Source of the DNA: CAYZHM01 sp964478225
GTDB taxonomy: Bacteria > Pseudomonadota > Alphaproteobacteria > Micavibrionales > Micavibrionaceae
Assembly: GCA_964478225.1 (NCBI GenBank)
Contig: CAYZHM010000002.1
Span: forward strand, 248,001 to 312,000
DNA: 64,000 nt
Direction: 5' to 3'
In this document: piece by piece, positions 57,093 to 64,000 of the stretch
Layout: each line of letters opens with the position of its first letter
Position numbering within the stretch: the first letter of the stretch is position 1
Made by a program: the position numbers and the translations under genes
The notes under the pieces: generated by a model
What the model saw: only the letters and a program-made list of their open reading frames with translations
Databases searched by the model: none
What the model was told of the DNA's origin: nothing

Positions 57093-58915
57093 AATGATGG
57101 CAGGATAATCGAAAATCTTGCGCCGGTCACGTTCCCTTTTGCATCTTTGGCATTTTCAGCGGATATGCGGCCGCCGAGGGCGTTGATGATTTGGCGGCAG
57201 ATGGAAAGGCCGAGGCCTGAATGCTGGCCGTATTCTTCGTGTTGCGGGCGTTCGGAATAGAAGCGTTCAAAGACAGTTTCAAGTTTGGATTCGGGGATGC
57301 CGGGGCCTTGGTCTTCGACGGTGATCAGGACATGATGCATGCGCTGTGAGACTGAGATGATGACTTTGCCGTTTTCAGGGGAGAATGAGAGGGCGTTTGT
57401 TATGAGGTTTTCAAAGACCTGGGTGAGGCGCGTATCGCGCCCGGGGACGGTAATGTTGCTGTCTTCCGGCCCTATTAAAATCAGGGTGTGGTTTTCTATG
57501 CGGGCGGTGTTTGACCATTGAAGATTTTTTATATTTCCGGTCTGCTTGCGTTCGAGGGGATCCTTATGGCGTTCAACCAGGCGATATAAGACAGTCTTCA
57601 AATCAACATTTTGCAGCGCTTCGCGTGAGAGTTCGGTGTCAAGGCGCGAGGCCTTGGAAATGTCGCTGATCAGGCGGTCTAGCCTTTCGAGATCGTGCGT
57701 GATGATGCCCATAAGCTTTTGTTTGTCTTCCGGGGTTTTGACGATGGAGAGTGTTTCGACGGCACTTCGAAGAGAGGTGAGGGGGTTTTTGAGCTCGTGG
57801 GAAACGTCGGCAGCAAAATGCTCGATGGCGGACATGCGTTCCCATAGGGCGTTGGTCATTTGGCGCAGGGCGATTGAGAGTTCGCCGATTTCGTCGTTGC
57901 GGGCGCTCAGATCAGGGATTTCTACGGCGCCGGACTTGCCCGCGCGTACAGTTTCAGCCGCTTTTGCCAAACGTCTTAAGGGACGCGCAATGACGCCTGA
58001 GAGATAGATTGAGAGCAATGTTGTGATGACGAGCGTACCGCCAAAAATGACGAGGATGTTTAGCCAGACTTTGCCGATATCTTGTTCGATGTCATGGCCG
58101 AGTCGGGTCATGAGGATCGCGCCTGCTATGCCGTCATTGTAGCGGACGGGTGATGCCGCGGAGAGGATGATTTTTTTTGCACGATTATGCCAGACGGAGA
58201 TGCTGTTGGCGCCGTTGAGGGCGTAAAGCGCGTCGGTGTAATCTTGTGCATTTTGCGAATTTGTTTCGCGGTAAAGGGGCAATGTTTGACGTTGAGGCAG
58301 GAGTTTCAGGACCCAGCCAGCCATATCTTTTAGTGTTTTCAGAGTGCCTTCTTGATCCTTTTCAATTGGCGGGTCGAGCGCTACAACATCGATTTTTCCG
58401 CCGGGACCATCGAGTTTTGTCGAGTCGGCGATGAGCTGTCCGGAGTGGTCGAAGATATAGATTCGCCGGTTTGTCATGCGACCAAAGCGGTGGGCCATTT
58501 GCCGGGCCTTGGATTCTGAGAGTTCGGGCTTAAGAGGCTCATTATCATCGAAGGCTTGCCAGGCTGGCCGGTCAGGTTCCATGATTGCGGCTTCGGAAAC
58601 TGCGGCCGAGATAAGCTGCACTTCGGCGCCGAAGGTTTCGAGCTTGGCTTTGATCAGTTCGTTTTGATATTGGCCGAGATAGAGGATGCCGATCAGGAGC
58701 ATCAGAAGTGCTGCAGCATTCACGCCCATAATTTTAAGCGTAAGGCCCGTGATGCGTGGTTCCGGGTGGCCCCAATAGGCCAGCATCAGGTTTTCTTTCA
58801 CGGGCGCTTTGTCGCCGAGAATGTGGGTCAGATTAAGCCAGCGGTGAGAAGATTCATTCTTCTTTGTAGCGGTATCCGACCCCGTAGAGCGTTTCGATGT
58901 GGTTGAATTCTTCAT
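57089..58915 (-). CDS. chvG: ChvG-type sensor histidine kinase
   Basis: A 608-residue membrane kinase. Two spans (about residues 65-82 and 280-302) bracket a periplasmic sensor domain of about 200 residues (DRPAWQAFDDNEPLKPELSESKARQ region). A HAMP linker follows, then the H-box ADVSHELKNPLTSLRS and the ATPase domain (LITNALSFSP, VEDQGPGIP, SGLGLSICRQII). The layout and partner match ChvG/ExoS of rhizobia, which senses acidity and host conditions. Its start lies 62 bases inside chvI; the next in-frame ATG (58789) would cut off 42 residues, and no alternative is obvious. Confidence 0.92.
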   Translation of the reverse strand: MKNSTTSKRSTGSDTATKKNESSHRWLNLTHILGDKAPVKENLMLAYWGHPEPRITGLTLKIMGVNAAALLMLLIGILYLGQYQNELIKAKLETFGAEVQLISAAVSEAAIMEPDRPAWQAFDDNEPLKPELSESKARQMAHRFGRMTNRRIYIFDHSGQLIADSTKLDGPGGKIDVVALDPPIEKDQEGTLKTLKDMAGWVLKLLPQRQTLPLYRETNSQNAQDYTDALYALNGANSISVWHNRAKKIILSAASPVRYNDGIAGAILMTRLGHDIEQDIGKVWLNILVIFGGTLVITTLLSIYLSGVIARPLRRLAKAAETVRAGKSGAVEIPDLSARNDEIGELSIALRQMTNALWERMSAIEHFAADVSHELKNPLTSLRSAVETLSIVKTPEDKQKLMGIITHDLERLDRLISDISKASRLDTELSREALQNVDLKTVLYRLVERHKDPLERKQTGNIKNLQWSNTARIENHTLILIGPEDSNITVPGRDTRLTQVFENLITNALSFSPENGKVIISVSQRMHHVLITVEDQGPGIPESKLETVFERFYSERPQHEEYGQHSGLGLSICRQIINALGGRISAENAKDAKGNVTGARFSIILPSL

Positions 58916-59561
58916 CGGTGGCTTTGAATTTCTTTCTCAGGCGTTTGATATGTGAGTCGATTGTGCGGTCGTCTACATAGATATTCTCACCATAAGCCTG
59001 ATCAATCAACTGGTCGCGGTTTTTGACGTGGCCGGGGCGTGTGGCGAGGGCCTTGATTAACAGATATTCTGTGACGGTGAGGTCGACGGGCTTGTCTTTC
59101 CAGGTGCAGAGATGGCGGGCATCGTCCATGACAAGGCTGCCGCGGACAATTTTTTCGCTCTCTTTTTCCTCGCTGGTGCCGTTCAGAAGATTTTGACGAC
59201 GAAGCAAAGTTTTGATGCGTTCAAGAAGGAGGCGTTGGGAAAAGGGTTTGGTGATGTAATCGTCGGCGCCCATGCGAAGGCCTAGAACTTGATCGACTTC
59301 GTCGTCCTTGGAGGTCAGGAAAATCACAGGAATATTGGATTTTTCACGCAGCTTTGTGAGGACTTCGATGCCGTCCATGCGGGGCATTTTGATGTCGAGC
59401 ACTACGAGATCGGGCAGATTTTTGAGGAGCCCGTTGATGGCCTCTTCGCCGTCTTTGTAGGTTGTGACGGCGAAACCTTCAGCTTCTATCGCCATTGAGA
59501 CGGAGGTTAGGATATTTCTATCGTCATCGACGAGCGCGATTTTTTGTGCAGTCATAAGCAT
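58854..59561 (-). CDS. chvI: ChvI-type response regulator
   Basis: A 235-residue OmpR-family regulator paired with ChvG. The receiver domain has the acidic pair (VDDDRNI), phosphoacceptor Asp in LVVLDIKMPRMDG near residue 55, and the conserved Thr and Lys (FLTSKDD, PFSQRLL). The C-terminal winged helix (VDLTVTEYLLIKALATRPG, DDRTIDSHIKRLRKKF, cited as landmarks) ends with VGYRYKEE. AAGGA lies 9 bases before the ATG at 59561; a second ATG is at 59555. In rhizobia ChvI controls envelope and exopolysaccharide genes. Confidence 0.95.
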   Translation of the reverse strand: MLMTAQKIALVDDDRNILTSVSMAIEAEGFAVTTYKDGEEAINGLLKNLPDLVVLDIKMPRMDGIEVLTKLREKSNIPVIFLTSKDDEVDQVLGLRMGADDYITKPFSQRLLLERIKTLLRRQNLLNGTSEEKESEKIVRGSLVMDDARHLCTWKDKPVDLTVTEYLLIKALATRPGHVKNRDQLIDQAYGENIYVDDRTIDSHIKRLRKKFKATDEEFNHIETLYGVGYRYKEE

Positions 59562-59635
59562 GAGTTTACGTCCTTTTCAAAAGTATGGAAAGGATTTGAA
59601 CGTGGATTTATGAAAGGCGTAGGGCAGGAATAAGG

Positions 59636-60934
59636 TCATTTTGTGGCGGCGGGAATATGAGCGGCGAGGTAGAGAGAGCCGGTGATGAGAATTTGTGCAG
59701 GCGGGTTGTTTTGGGCGATGTCTTGGATGGCGGATTTTACGGATATCGATAGTTTTGCCTGTGTGTTTAAGGATTTTTGTAAATCAGAGGCAGTGAGGGC
59801 GTGAGGTTCGCCGGGCATGTCGGTAAGGGTGAGGGATTTGATGTGTGGCAGAAGGGGTTTGAGAAAGGCGGCGGGGTCTTTATGGGCCATCATGCCGACG
59901 ACGAGGTGTACGTCTTGGTTTAAGGTTTGTATGTGTGTGGCGAGCGCGTGGGCGGCATTTTCATTGTGGCCCCCGTCGTAAATGACATTCCATCCTTTTG
60001 GTATTATGTCTTTGAAGTTTTCAGTGACGTTTTGAAGCCTGCCGGGCCAGCGGGCGGTTTGCAATCCGGCGTGGATATGGTCGCTGCTGACGGGGCGAAT
60101 CGGTTGCATGATTTCGATTGCAGCCAGGACTGATCCGGCGTTGGAAATCTGGTGTAAGCCAGGCAGGGCTGGGTTTTTGTATGAGGTTGGACCGTTTTGG
60201 AATTCAAAGGTGAATCCCTCAGCATGAGGGTCGGTGCGCCAGTGTGAGCCACAGGCAAAAAGGGGTGAATTTTGGGATTCTGCAAATTTCTGGAATACAG
60301 ATATGTCAATGTTTTGCGGGCCGATTATGACCGGTGTGCCGGGTTTCATGATGCCACATTTTTCAGAAGCGATGGCCTCCAGGGTATCGCCCAGAAATTC
60401 CATATGGTCGTACGCTATTGTTGTGATGATGCTTGCGGCGGCGGTTGGGATGATGTTGGTGCAATCGAGGCGGCCGCCAAGACCAACTTCGAGCAGGAGG
60501 ATATCGGCGGGAGTGCGTGAGAATGCGGCGAAGGCGATGGCAGTGGTGATTTCAAAGAAGGTGATATCGTTGCCCTCGTTGAGGCGTAATGCTTCATCGA
60601 TCAAGTTTTCGAGGGTTGTATCGTCGATTTCTTGTCCTGCGAGAACGATGCGTTCGTTGAATTTGTGTAGGTGTGGCGAGGTGTAGGCGTGAACGAGGTA
60701 GCCGGCGGCCTCGTAGATGGCGCGGAGCATGGTGATGGTCGAGCCTTTGCCGTTGGTGCCGGCGACGTGAATTGTAGGGGGAAGATTTTGCTGCGGGTTG
60801 CCAAATTTTTGCAGCAAATCAATGTAAGGTTTGCGGAAAGCCAGTTCCATGCGTTTGCCGCGATTCAGGTTATAAAGCGCGTGGAGTTTGTCTTCGAGGG
60901 TTTGCTGCGGGTGTTTGAGGTCGCTGGCGTACAT
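59636..60934 (-). CDS. folC: Dihydrofolate synthase / folylpolyglutamate synthase
   Basis: A 432-residue Mur-ligase-type enzyme adding glutamate to folates. The ATP loop is HVAGTNGKGSTITML near residue 60, preceded by GRMELAFRKPYIDLL-like KRMELAFRKPY. Later motifs include ILLLEVGLGGRLDCTN, DHMEFLGDTLEAIASEK and VIYDGGHNENAA. The start codon directly follows the accD stop (TAGATG), so accD and folC are translationally coupled; this accD-folC pairing next to trpA is standard in alphaproteobacteria. Confidence 0.95.
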   Translation of the reverse strand: MYASDLKHPQQTLEDKLHALYNLNRGKRMELAFRKPYIDLLQKFGNPQQNLPPTIHVAGTNGKGSTITMLRAIYEAAGYLVHAYTSPHLHKFNERIVLAGQEIDDTTLENLIDEALRLNEGNDITFFEITTAIAFAAFSRTPADILLLEVGLGGRLDCTNIIPTAAASIITTIAYDHMEFLGDTLEAIASEKCGIMKPGTPVIIGPQNIDISVFQKFAESQNSPLFACGSHWRTDPHAEGFTFEFQNGPTSYKNPALPGLHQISNAGSVLAAIEIMQPIRPVSSDHIHAGLQTARWPGRLQNVTENFKDIIPKGWNVIYDGGHNENAAHALATHIQTLNQDVHLVVGMMAHKDPAAFLKPLLPHIKSLTLTDMPGEPHALTASDLQKSLNTQAKLSISVKSAIQDIAQNNPPAQILITGSLYLAAHIPAATK

Positions 60935-61813
60935 CTACGCGGCTTTTTTGCGGCCGTTTTTCTTTTTGCCGCTCATGAGGATATTCAAGATGCGGCTTAA
61001 AGTTTCATGGAGTTCCGCGCGCGGTGTGACCATATCGACCATGCCATGGGCGAGGAGATATTCAGCGGTTTGGAAATCATCAGGCAATGTTTCACGTACT
61101 GTTTCCTCGATGACGCGGCGACCTGCGAAGCCGATTGTTGCACCGGGTTCGGCGATGTGAATGTCTCCGACCATCGCAAAGGAAGCACTGACGCCGCCGG
61201 TTGTGGGGTCGATGAGCAGGACGATATAAGGCAAGCCAGCATCTTTAACCATTTCAACGCCGATAATTGTGCGCGGCATCTGCAGCAAAGAGAGCATGCC
61301 TTCTTGCATGCGGGCGCCGCCGGACGATGGAATCGTGATTAGAGCGGATTTGGTTTTGACGGCCTCTTCGGCGGCTTTGACGATGCCCTCGCCGACGGCC
61401 ATGCCCATAGAGCCGCCCATGAAGCTGAAATTAAAGGCGGCGATGACCACGTTTTGTCCGCCGATTGTGCCTTTGGCGATCGTGATGGCGTCTTTATGGC
61501 CGCTTTTTTGCTGGGATTCTTTCAGGCGATCTGTGTATTTTTTGCGGTCTTTGAATTTCAAAGGATCGAGGGGGGCAGAGGGGCCTTCGATTTTTTTGTA
61601 TGAACCCCCATCGAAGAGCATTTCAAGGCGCTTCTTGACGGGAATGCGGAGGTGGTGGCCGCAGTGATAGCAAACATTGTGCTTTTCCTCGAGGTCGCGT
61701 GTGAAGAGCATGCCTTCGCAGCCCGGGCATTTTTGCCAGAGGTTGTCAGGAACGTCTTTTTGCTCGACAAGCGAGCGAATACGCGGGCGGATGAGGTTTG
61801 AGAGCCAATTCAT
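60935..61813 (-). CDS. accD: Acetyl-CoA carboxylase carboxyltransferase beta subunit
   Basis: A 292-residue subunit of the carboxyltransferase that makes malonyl-CoA. The N-terminal zinc ribbon has two Cys pairs (CPGCEGML and CYHCGHH, about residues 29-52). The crotonase-like domain shows GGSMGMAVGEG, SGGARMQEGMLSLLQMP and GGVSASFAMVGD, with GFAGRRVIEETVRE near the end. It lies between trpA and folC, as in relatives. Confidence 0.97.
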   Translation of the reverse strand: MNWLSNLIRPRIRSLVEQKDVPDNLWQKCPGCEGMLFTRDLEEKHNVCYHCGHHLRIPVKKRLEMLFDGGSYKKIEGPSAPLDPLKFKDRKKYTDRLKESQQKSGHKDAITIAKGTIGGQNVVIAAFNFSFMGGSMGMAVGEGIVKAAEEAVKTKSALITIPSSGGARMQEGMLSLLQMPRTIIGVEMVKDAGLPYIVLLIDPTTGGVSASFAMVGDIHIAEPGATIGFAGRRVIEETVRETLPDDFQTAEYLLAHGMVDMVTPRAELHETLSRILNILMSGKKKNGRKKAA

Positions 61814-61846
61814 AGGGGCAAATCTAGTCCTTTGCGGGGGTCAAAG

Positions 61847-62647
61847 TCAAGCGCTCAGGGTCTTGAGGGCGGTGGATAAATTTTTGACCTGATCTTCAAT
61901 TTTTGTAATTAAATCAGGGCTGTTTTGGTGATCGGCCACGGTTTGGACGATGGAAGAGCCGACAACGACGCCATCGGCGATTTTACCTATGGAGGCCGCA
62001 TCTTCCGGGGTTTTGATGCCAAATCCGACCGCGATGGGGAGATCGGTGTGTTTACGGATTTGATCGATATGGGCCTTGATTTTGCTTGGGTCGGGCTTGG
62101 CGGCGCCCGTCACGCCGGTGATCGAAACGTAGTAAAGAAAGCCAGTTGCGCCTTGCAGGATGGTTTTTAGACGCGTTTCATCGGTTGTGGGGGTGATGAG
62201 GCGGATGAAATCAAGGCCTTTTGCCGCGGCGAGGCGCTGGAACTCCGATGACTCTTCGGGAGGGAGGTCAACCATGATGATGCCATCGACGCCCGCGTCA
62301 ATTGAATCGGAAATGAACCGCTCATATCCGTACGTAAAAACCGGGTTGGTATAGCCCATAAGCACGATGGGTGTATGGGTGTTCTTTTTACGGAATCCGG
62401 TCACCATTTCGAGTGTATTAGAGAGACTCGAGTCAGCGTTCAGCGCGCGTGTATTGGCAGCCTGTATCACAGAACCGTCAGCCATGGGGTCGGTGAATGG
62501 AACACCCAGTTCGATCAAGTCAGCTCCTGCGTTTGGGAGTGTATCGAAAATCGAAACGCTGCGGTTTTTATCGGGATCTCCGGCTGTAATAAAGGTGATT
62601 AATGCAGGGTGTTTAATTTGAGAAAAAAGAGATTTTATGCGGCTCAT
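61847..62647 (-). CDS. trpA: Tryptophan synthase alpha chain
   Basis: A 266-residue TIM-barrel enzyme cleaving indole-3-glycerol phosphate. LITFITAGDPD opens the protein; catalytic Glu lies in LIELGVPFTDPMADG (near residue 48) and Asp in DGIIMVDLPPEES. The phosphate site VGFGIKTPEDA and VVVGSSIV close the barrel. AAGGAG lies about 9 bases before the ATG, inside the end of the preceding GyrI-like gene. That gene separates it from trpB, although the subunits work as one complex. Confidence 0.97.
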   Translation of the reverse strand: MSRIKSLFSQIKHPALITFITAGDPDKNRSVSIFDTLPNAGADLIELGVPFTDPMADGSVIQAANTRALNADSSLSNTLEMVTGFRKKNTHTPIVLMGYTNPVFTYGYERFISDSIDAGVDGIIMVDLPPEESSEFQRLAAAKGLDFIRLITPTTDETRLKTILQGATGFLYYVSITGVTGAAKPDPSKIKAHIDQIRKHTDLPIAVGFGIKTPEDAASIGKIADGVVVGSSIVQTVADHQNSPDLITKIEDQVKNLSTALKTLSA

Positions 62648-62650
62648 GAC

Positions 62651-63136
62651 TTAATTCTCCTTGATGCCAATATGCAAAAGGATTTCGTGTACGCCTTCTT
62701 CAAAAAAGCGGGGGCCGTAGAGTTCAAAATCGGTTCGGTAGGCGCGTGCTAAATCGCCTTCCCAGACGGAGCGCCATGACTCGATCAAGGCCCGCGGTTG
62801 ACTCCCTTTTGCGCTGAGGACGGCGTAAGGGCCGGCCTGGCATTCAATATGATGGAAATTATTTAATTCTTCTGATTCCGTGACCCGGTGGCCGAGCGTG
62901 TAGCGGTAAGGCTTAGTGTGATCGCCTTCATAATCCGAATAGACGGCGTAGATGATGTTGTTTTCTTTGTTTGGGATTTTTTGGCCGATTTGTTCTTTGA
63001 AGAAGCGTTCCCAGAGGGCATTGATGTCTTCGGAGGCCTTTTGATTGTTGGTGAGGACTGAGATTCCGCAGACTGTGAACGGTTCTATATCGGTGAGCGC
63101 GGCTTTGACCTGGTATTGAAGAGTTTCCGTGCTCAT
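62651..63136 (-). CDS. GyrI-like small-molecule-binding domain protein
   Basis: A 161-residue protein with the GyrI/AraC effector-binding fold: PFTVCGISVLTNN at the start, DINALWERFFKEQI in the helix, IIYAVYSDYEGD in the middle, and GPYAVLSAKGSQPRALIESWRSVW near the end. No DNA-binding domain is attached. It lies between trpB (ATGA overlap) and trpA (three bases apart), so it is transcribed with the tryptophan synthase genes. It might sense a ligand related to the pathway, but there is no direct evidence; it could also be a fortuitous passenger. Confidence 0.82.
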   Translation of the reverse strand: MSTETLQYQVKAALTDIEPFTVCGISVLTNNQKASEDINALWERFFKEQIGQKIPNKENNIIYAVYSDYEGDHTKPYRYTLGHRVTESEELNNFHHIECQAGPYAVLSAKGSQPRALIESWRSVWEGDLARAYRTDFELYGPRFFEEGVHEILLHIGIKEN

Positions 63137-64000
63137 AGTTTTACCCCGAGTTTTTCAGCCACCGTGAAAATGTCTTTGTCGCCGCGGCCGCAAAGATTCA
63201 TAACGAGGATATTGTCTTTGGGCAGTGTGGGGGCAAGTTTTATGACGTGAGCAAAAGCATGCGAGGGTTCCAATGCGGGGATAATGCCCTCGAGTTTGGC
63301 CATGAGTTTGAAGGCCTCAAGGGCTTCATCATCCGTGACCGAAACATAATTCACGCGGCCTTGTTCAAAGAGCCAGGCGTGTTCGGGGCCGATGCCGGGA
63401 TAATCAAGACCGGCAGAGATAGAGTGCGCTTCCTGGATCTGGCCGTCTTCGTTTTGCAGGAAATAAGATTTCATGCCGTGGAGGATGCCGGGTTTTCCGC
63501 CGGTTAGGGAAGCGGCGTGCTGCTCGGTGTCAACGCCGTGGCCACCGGCTTCGACGCCGAACATTTGGACGTCTGCGTCATCGAGGAAGGGATGGAAAAG
63601 GCCCATGGCGTTTGAGCCGCCGCCGATGCAGGCGACCAGAGAATCCGGCAGGCGGCCTTCACGTTCCAGCATTTGTTCGCGGGTTTCCTTGCCGATGACG
63701 GATTGAAAATCGCGGACCATTTCGGGATAAGGATGCGGGCCGGCGACGGTGCCGATCAAATAGTATGTGTCGTGTACGTTCGTGACCCAGTCGCGCAGGG
63801 CTTCGTTCATCGCGTCCTTAAGGGAAGCGGAGCCAGTTTTGACGGGGCGGACTTCCGCGCCGAGTAATTTCATGCGAAAGACGTTGGGGGCTTGGCGCTC
63901 GATATCTTTGGCGCCCATGAAGACCGTGCAAGGGATTTTAAAGAGCGCGCAGACGGTGGCGGTGGCGACGCCGTGCTGCCCGGCTCCGGTTTCGGCGATA
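63133..64000 (-). CDS. trpB: Tryptophan synthase beta chain, 5' end outside window
   Basis: The frame runs from the window edge to a stop at 63133, giving the last 288 residues. Visible parts are AETGAGQHGVATATV (substrate loop), the PLP phosphate-binding glycine loop GGGSNAMGLF, GLDYPGIGPEHAW and the C-terminal LCGRGDKDIFTV. The PLP lysine and the N-terminal domain lie beyond the edge. The next gene starts inside its stop codon (ATGA). Confidence 0.97.
   Translation of the reverse strand, partial: IAETGAGQHGVATATVCALFKIPCTVFMGAKDIERQAPNVFRMKLLGAEVRPVKTGSASLKDAMNEALRDWVTNVHDTYYLIGTVAGPHPYPEMVRDFQSVIGKETREQMLEREGRLPDSLVACIGGGSNAMGLFHPFLDDADVQMFGVEAGGHGVDTEQHAASLTGGKPGILHGMKSYFLQNEDGQIQEAHSISAGLDYPGIGPEHAWLFEQGRVNYVSVTDDEALEAFKLMAKLEGIIPALEPSHAFAHVIKLAPTLPKDNILVMNLCGRGDKDIFTVAEKLGVKL

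Noticed and set aside
1..64000. tRNA, rRNA, integrase, transposase or phage genes
   Set aside because: None was recognised on either strand; the gaps are short and filled with repeats or leaders.

Overview
The window is chromosomal DNA of an alphaproteobacterium, coding densely on both strands. Several gene clusters point there: a DivL-type kinase next to tsaE-murU-addB-addA-trxA, the ChvI/ChvG two-component pair beside rapZ and ahcY, a DUF3576 lipoprotein directly before leuS-lptE, and serC beside serA. The phyla or families cannot be fixed from sequence alone. Gene content and the moderate base composition would fit a Micavibrio- or Rhodospirillales-like lineage, but that is inference. No rRNA, tRNA, CRISPR array, integrase, transposase or phage gene was seen.

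Layout. 1-5.5 kb: small conserved and hypothetical proteins, yggS and a porin with a clear terminator. 5.5-10 kb: DUF3576 lipoprotein, leuS, lptE, and a small heat-shock gene behind what looks like a ROSE-type RNA thermometer. 10-15 kb: M48 protease/DUF898 pair, an AsmA-like protein, a MATE exporter. 15-24.7 kb: a secreted RTX protein, an RsmC-like methyltransferase, a single-ring Clp-type AAA protein, and serine biosynthesis (serB, serC, serA) interleaved with HAD and SPFH proteins. 25-36.8 kb: a complete type I secretion locus, made of a 2047-residue Ca-binding adhesin, then tolC, ABC transporter and membrane fusion protein. A perfect CtrA-like box lies upstream of the adhesin. 36.8-41 kb: thrS, infC (ATT start), an L,D-transpeptidase and trxA. 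41-52 kb: addA, addB, murU, tsaE and the divL-like kinase. 52-59.6 kb: ahcY, an enzyme I-like PTS protein, rapZ, chvG and chvI. 59.6-64 kb: folC, accD, trpA, a GyrI-like protein and trpB, which runs off the window.

How the parts may work together. The adhesin and its dedicated exporter form a surface attachment system. The CtrA-like site and the DivL-like kinase suggest, but do not prove, that adhesion is tied to the cell cycle. RapZ, the EI-like protein and ChvG/ChvI form an envelope and nutrient signalling block, although the usual HPr, EIIA and HprK genes are absent from it.

Non-coding structure is the most distinctive part of the window. A dispersed family of palindromic elements of up to about 125 bp sits flush against stop codons in the same orientation, with short deletion derivatives. 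A second set of intergenic palindromes has a central GTAT-ATAC core. The chromosome is compact: five convergent gene pairs overlap by exactly four bases at their stop codons, and many operon neighbours overlap as ATGA.
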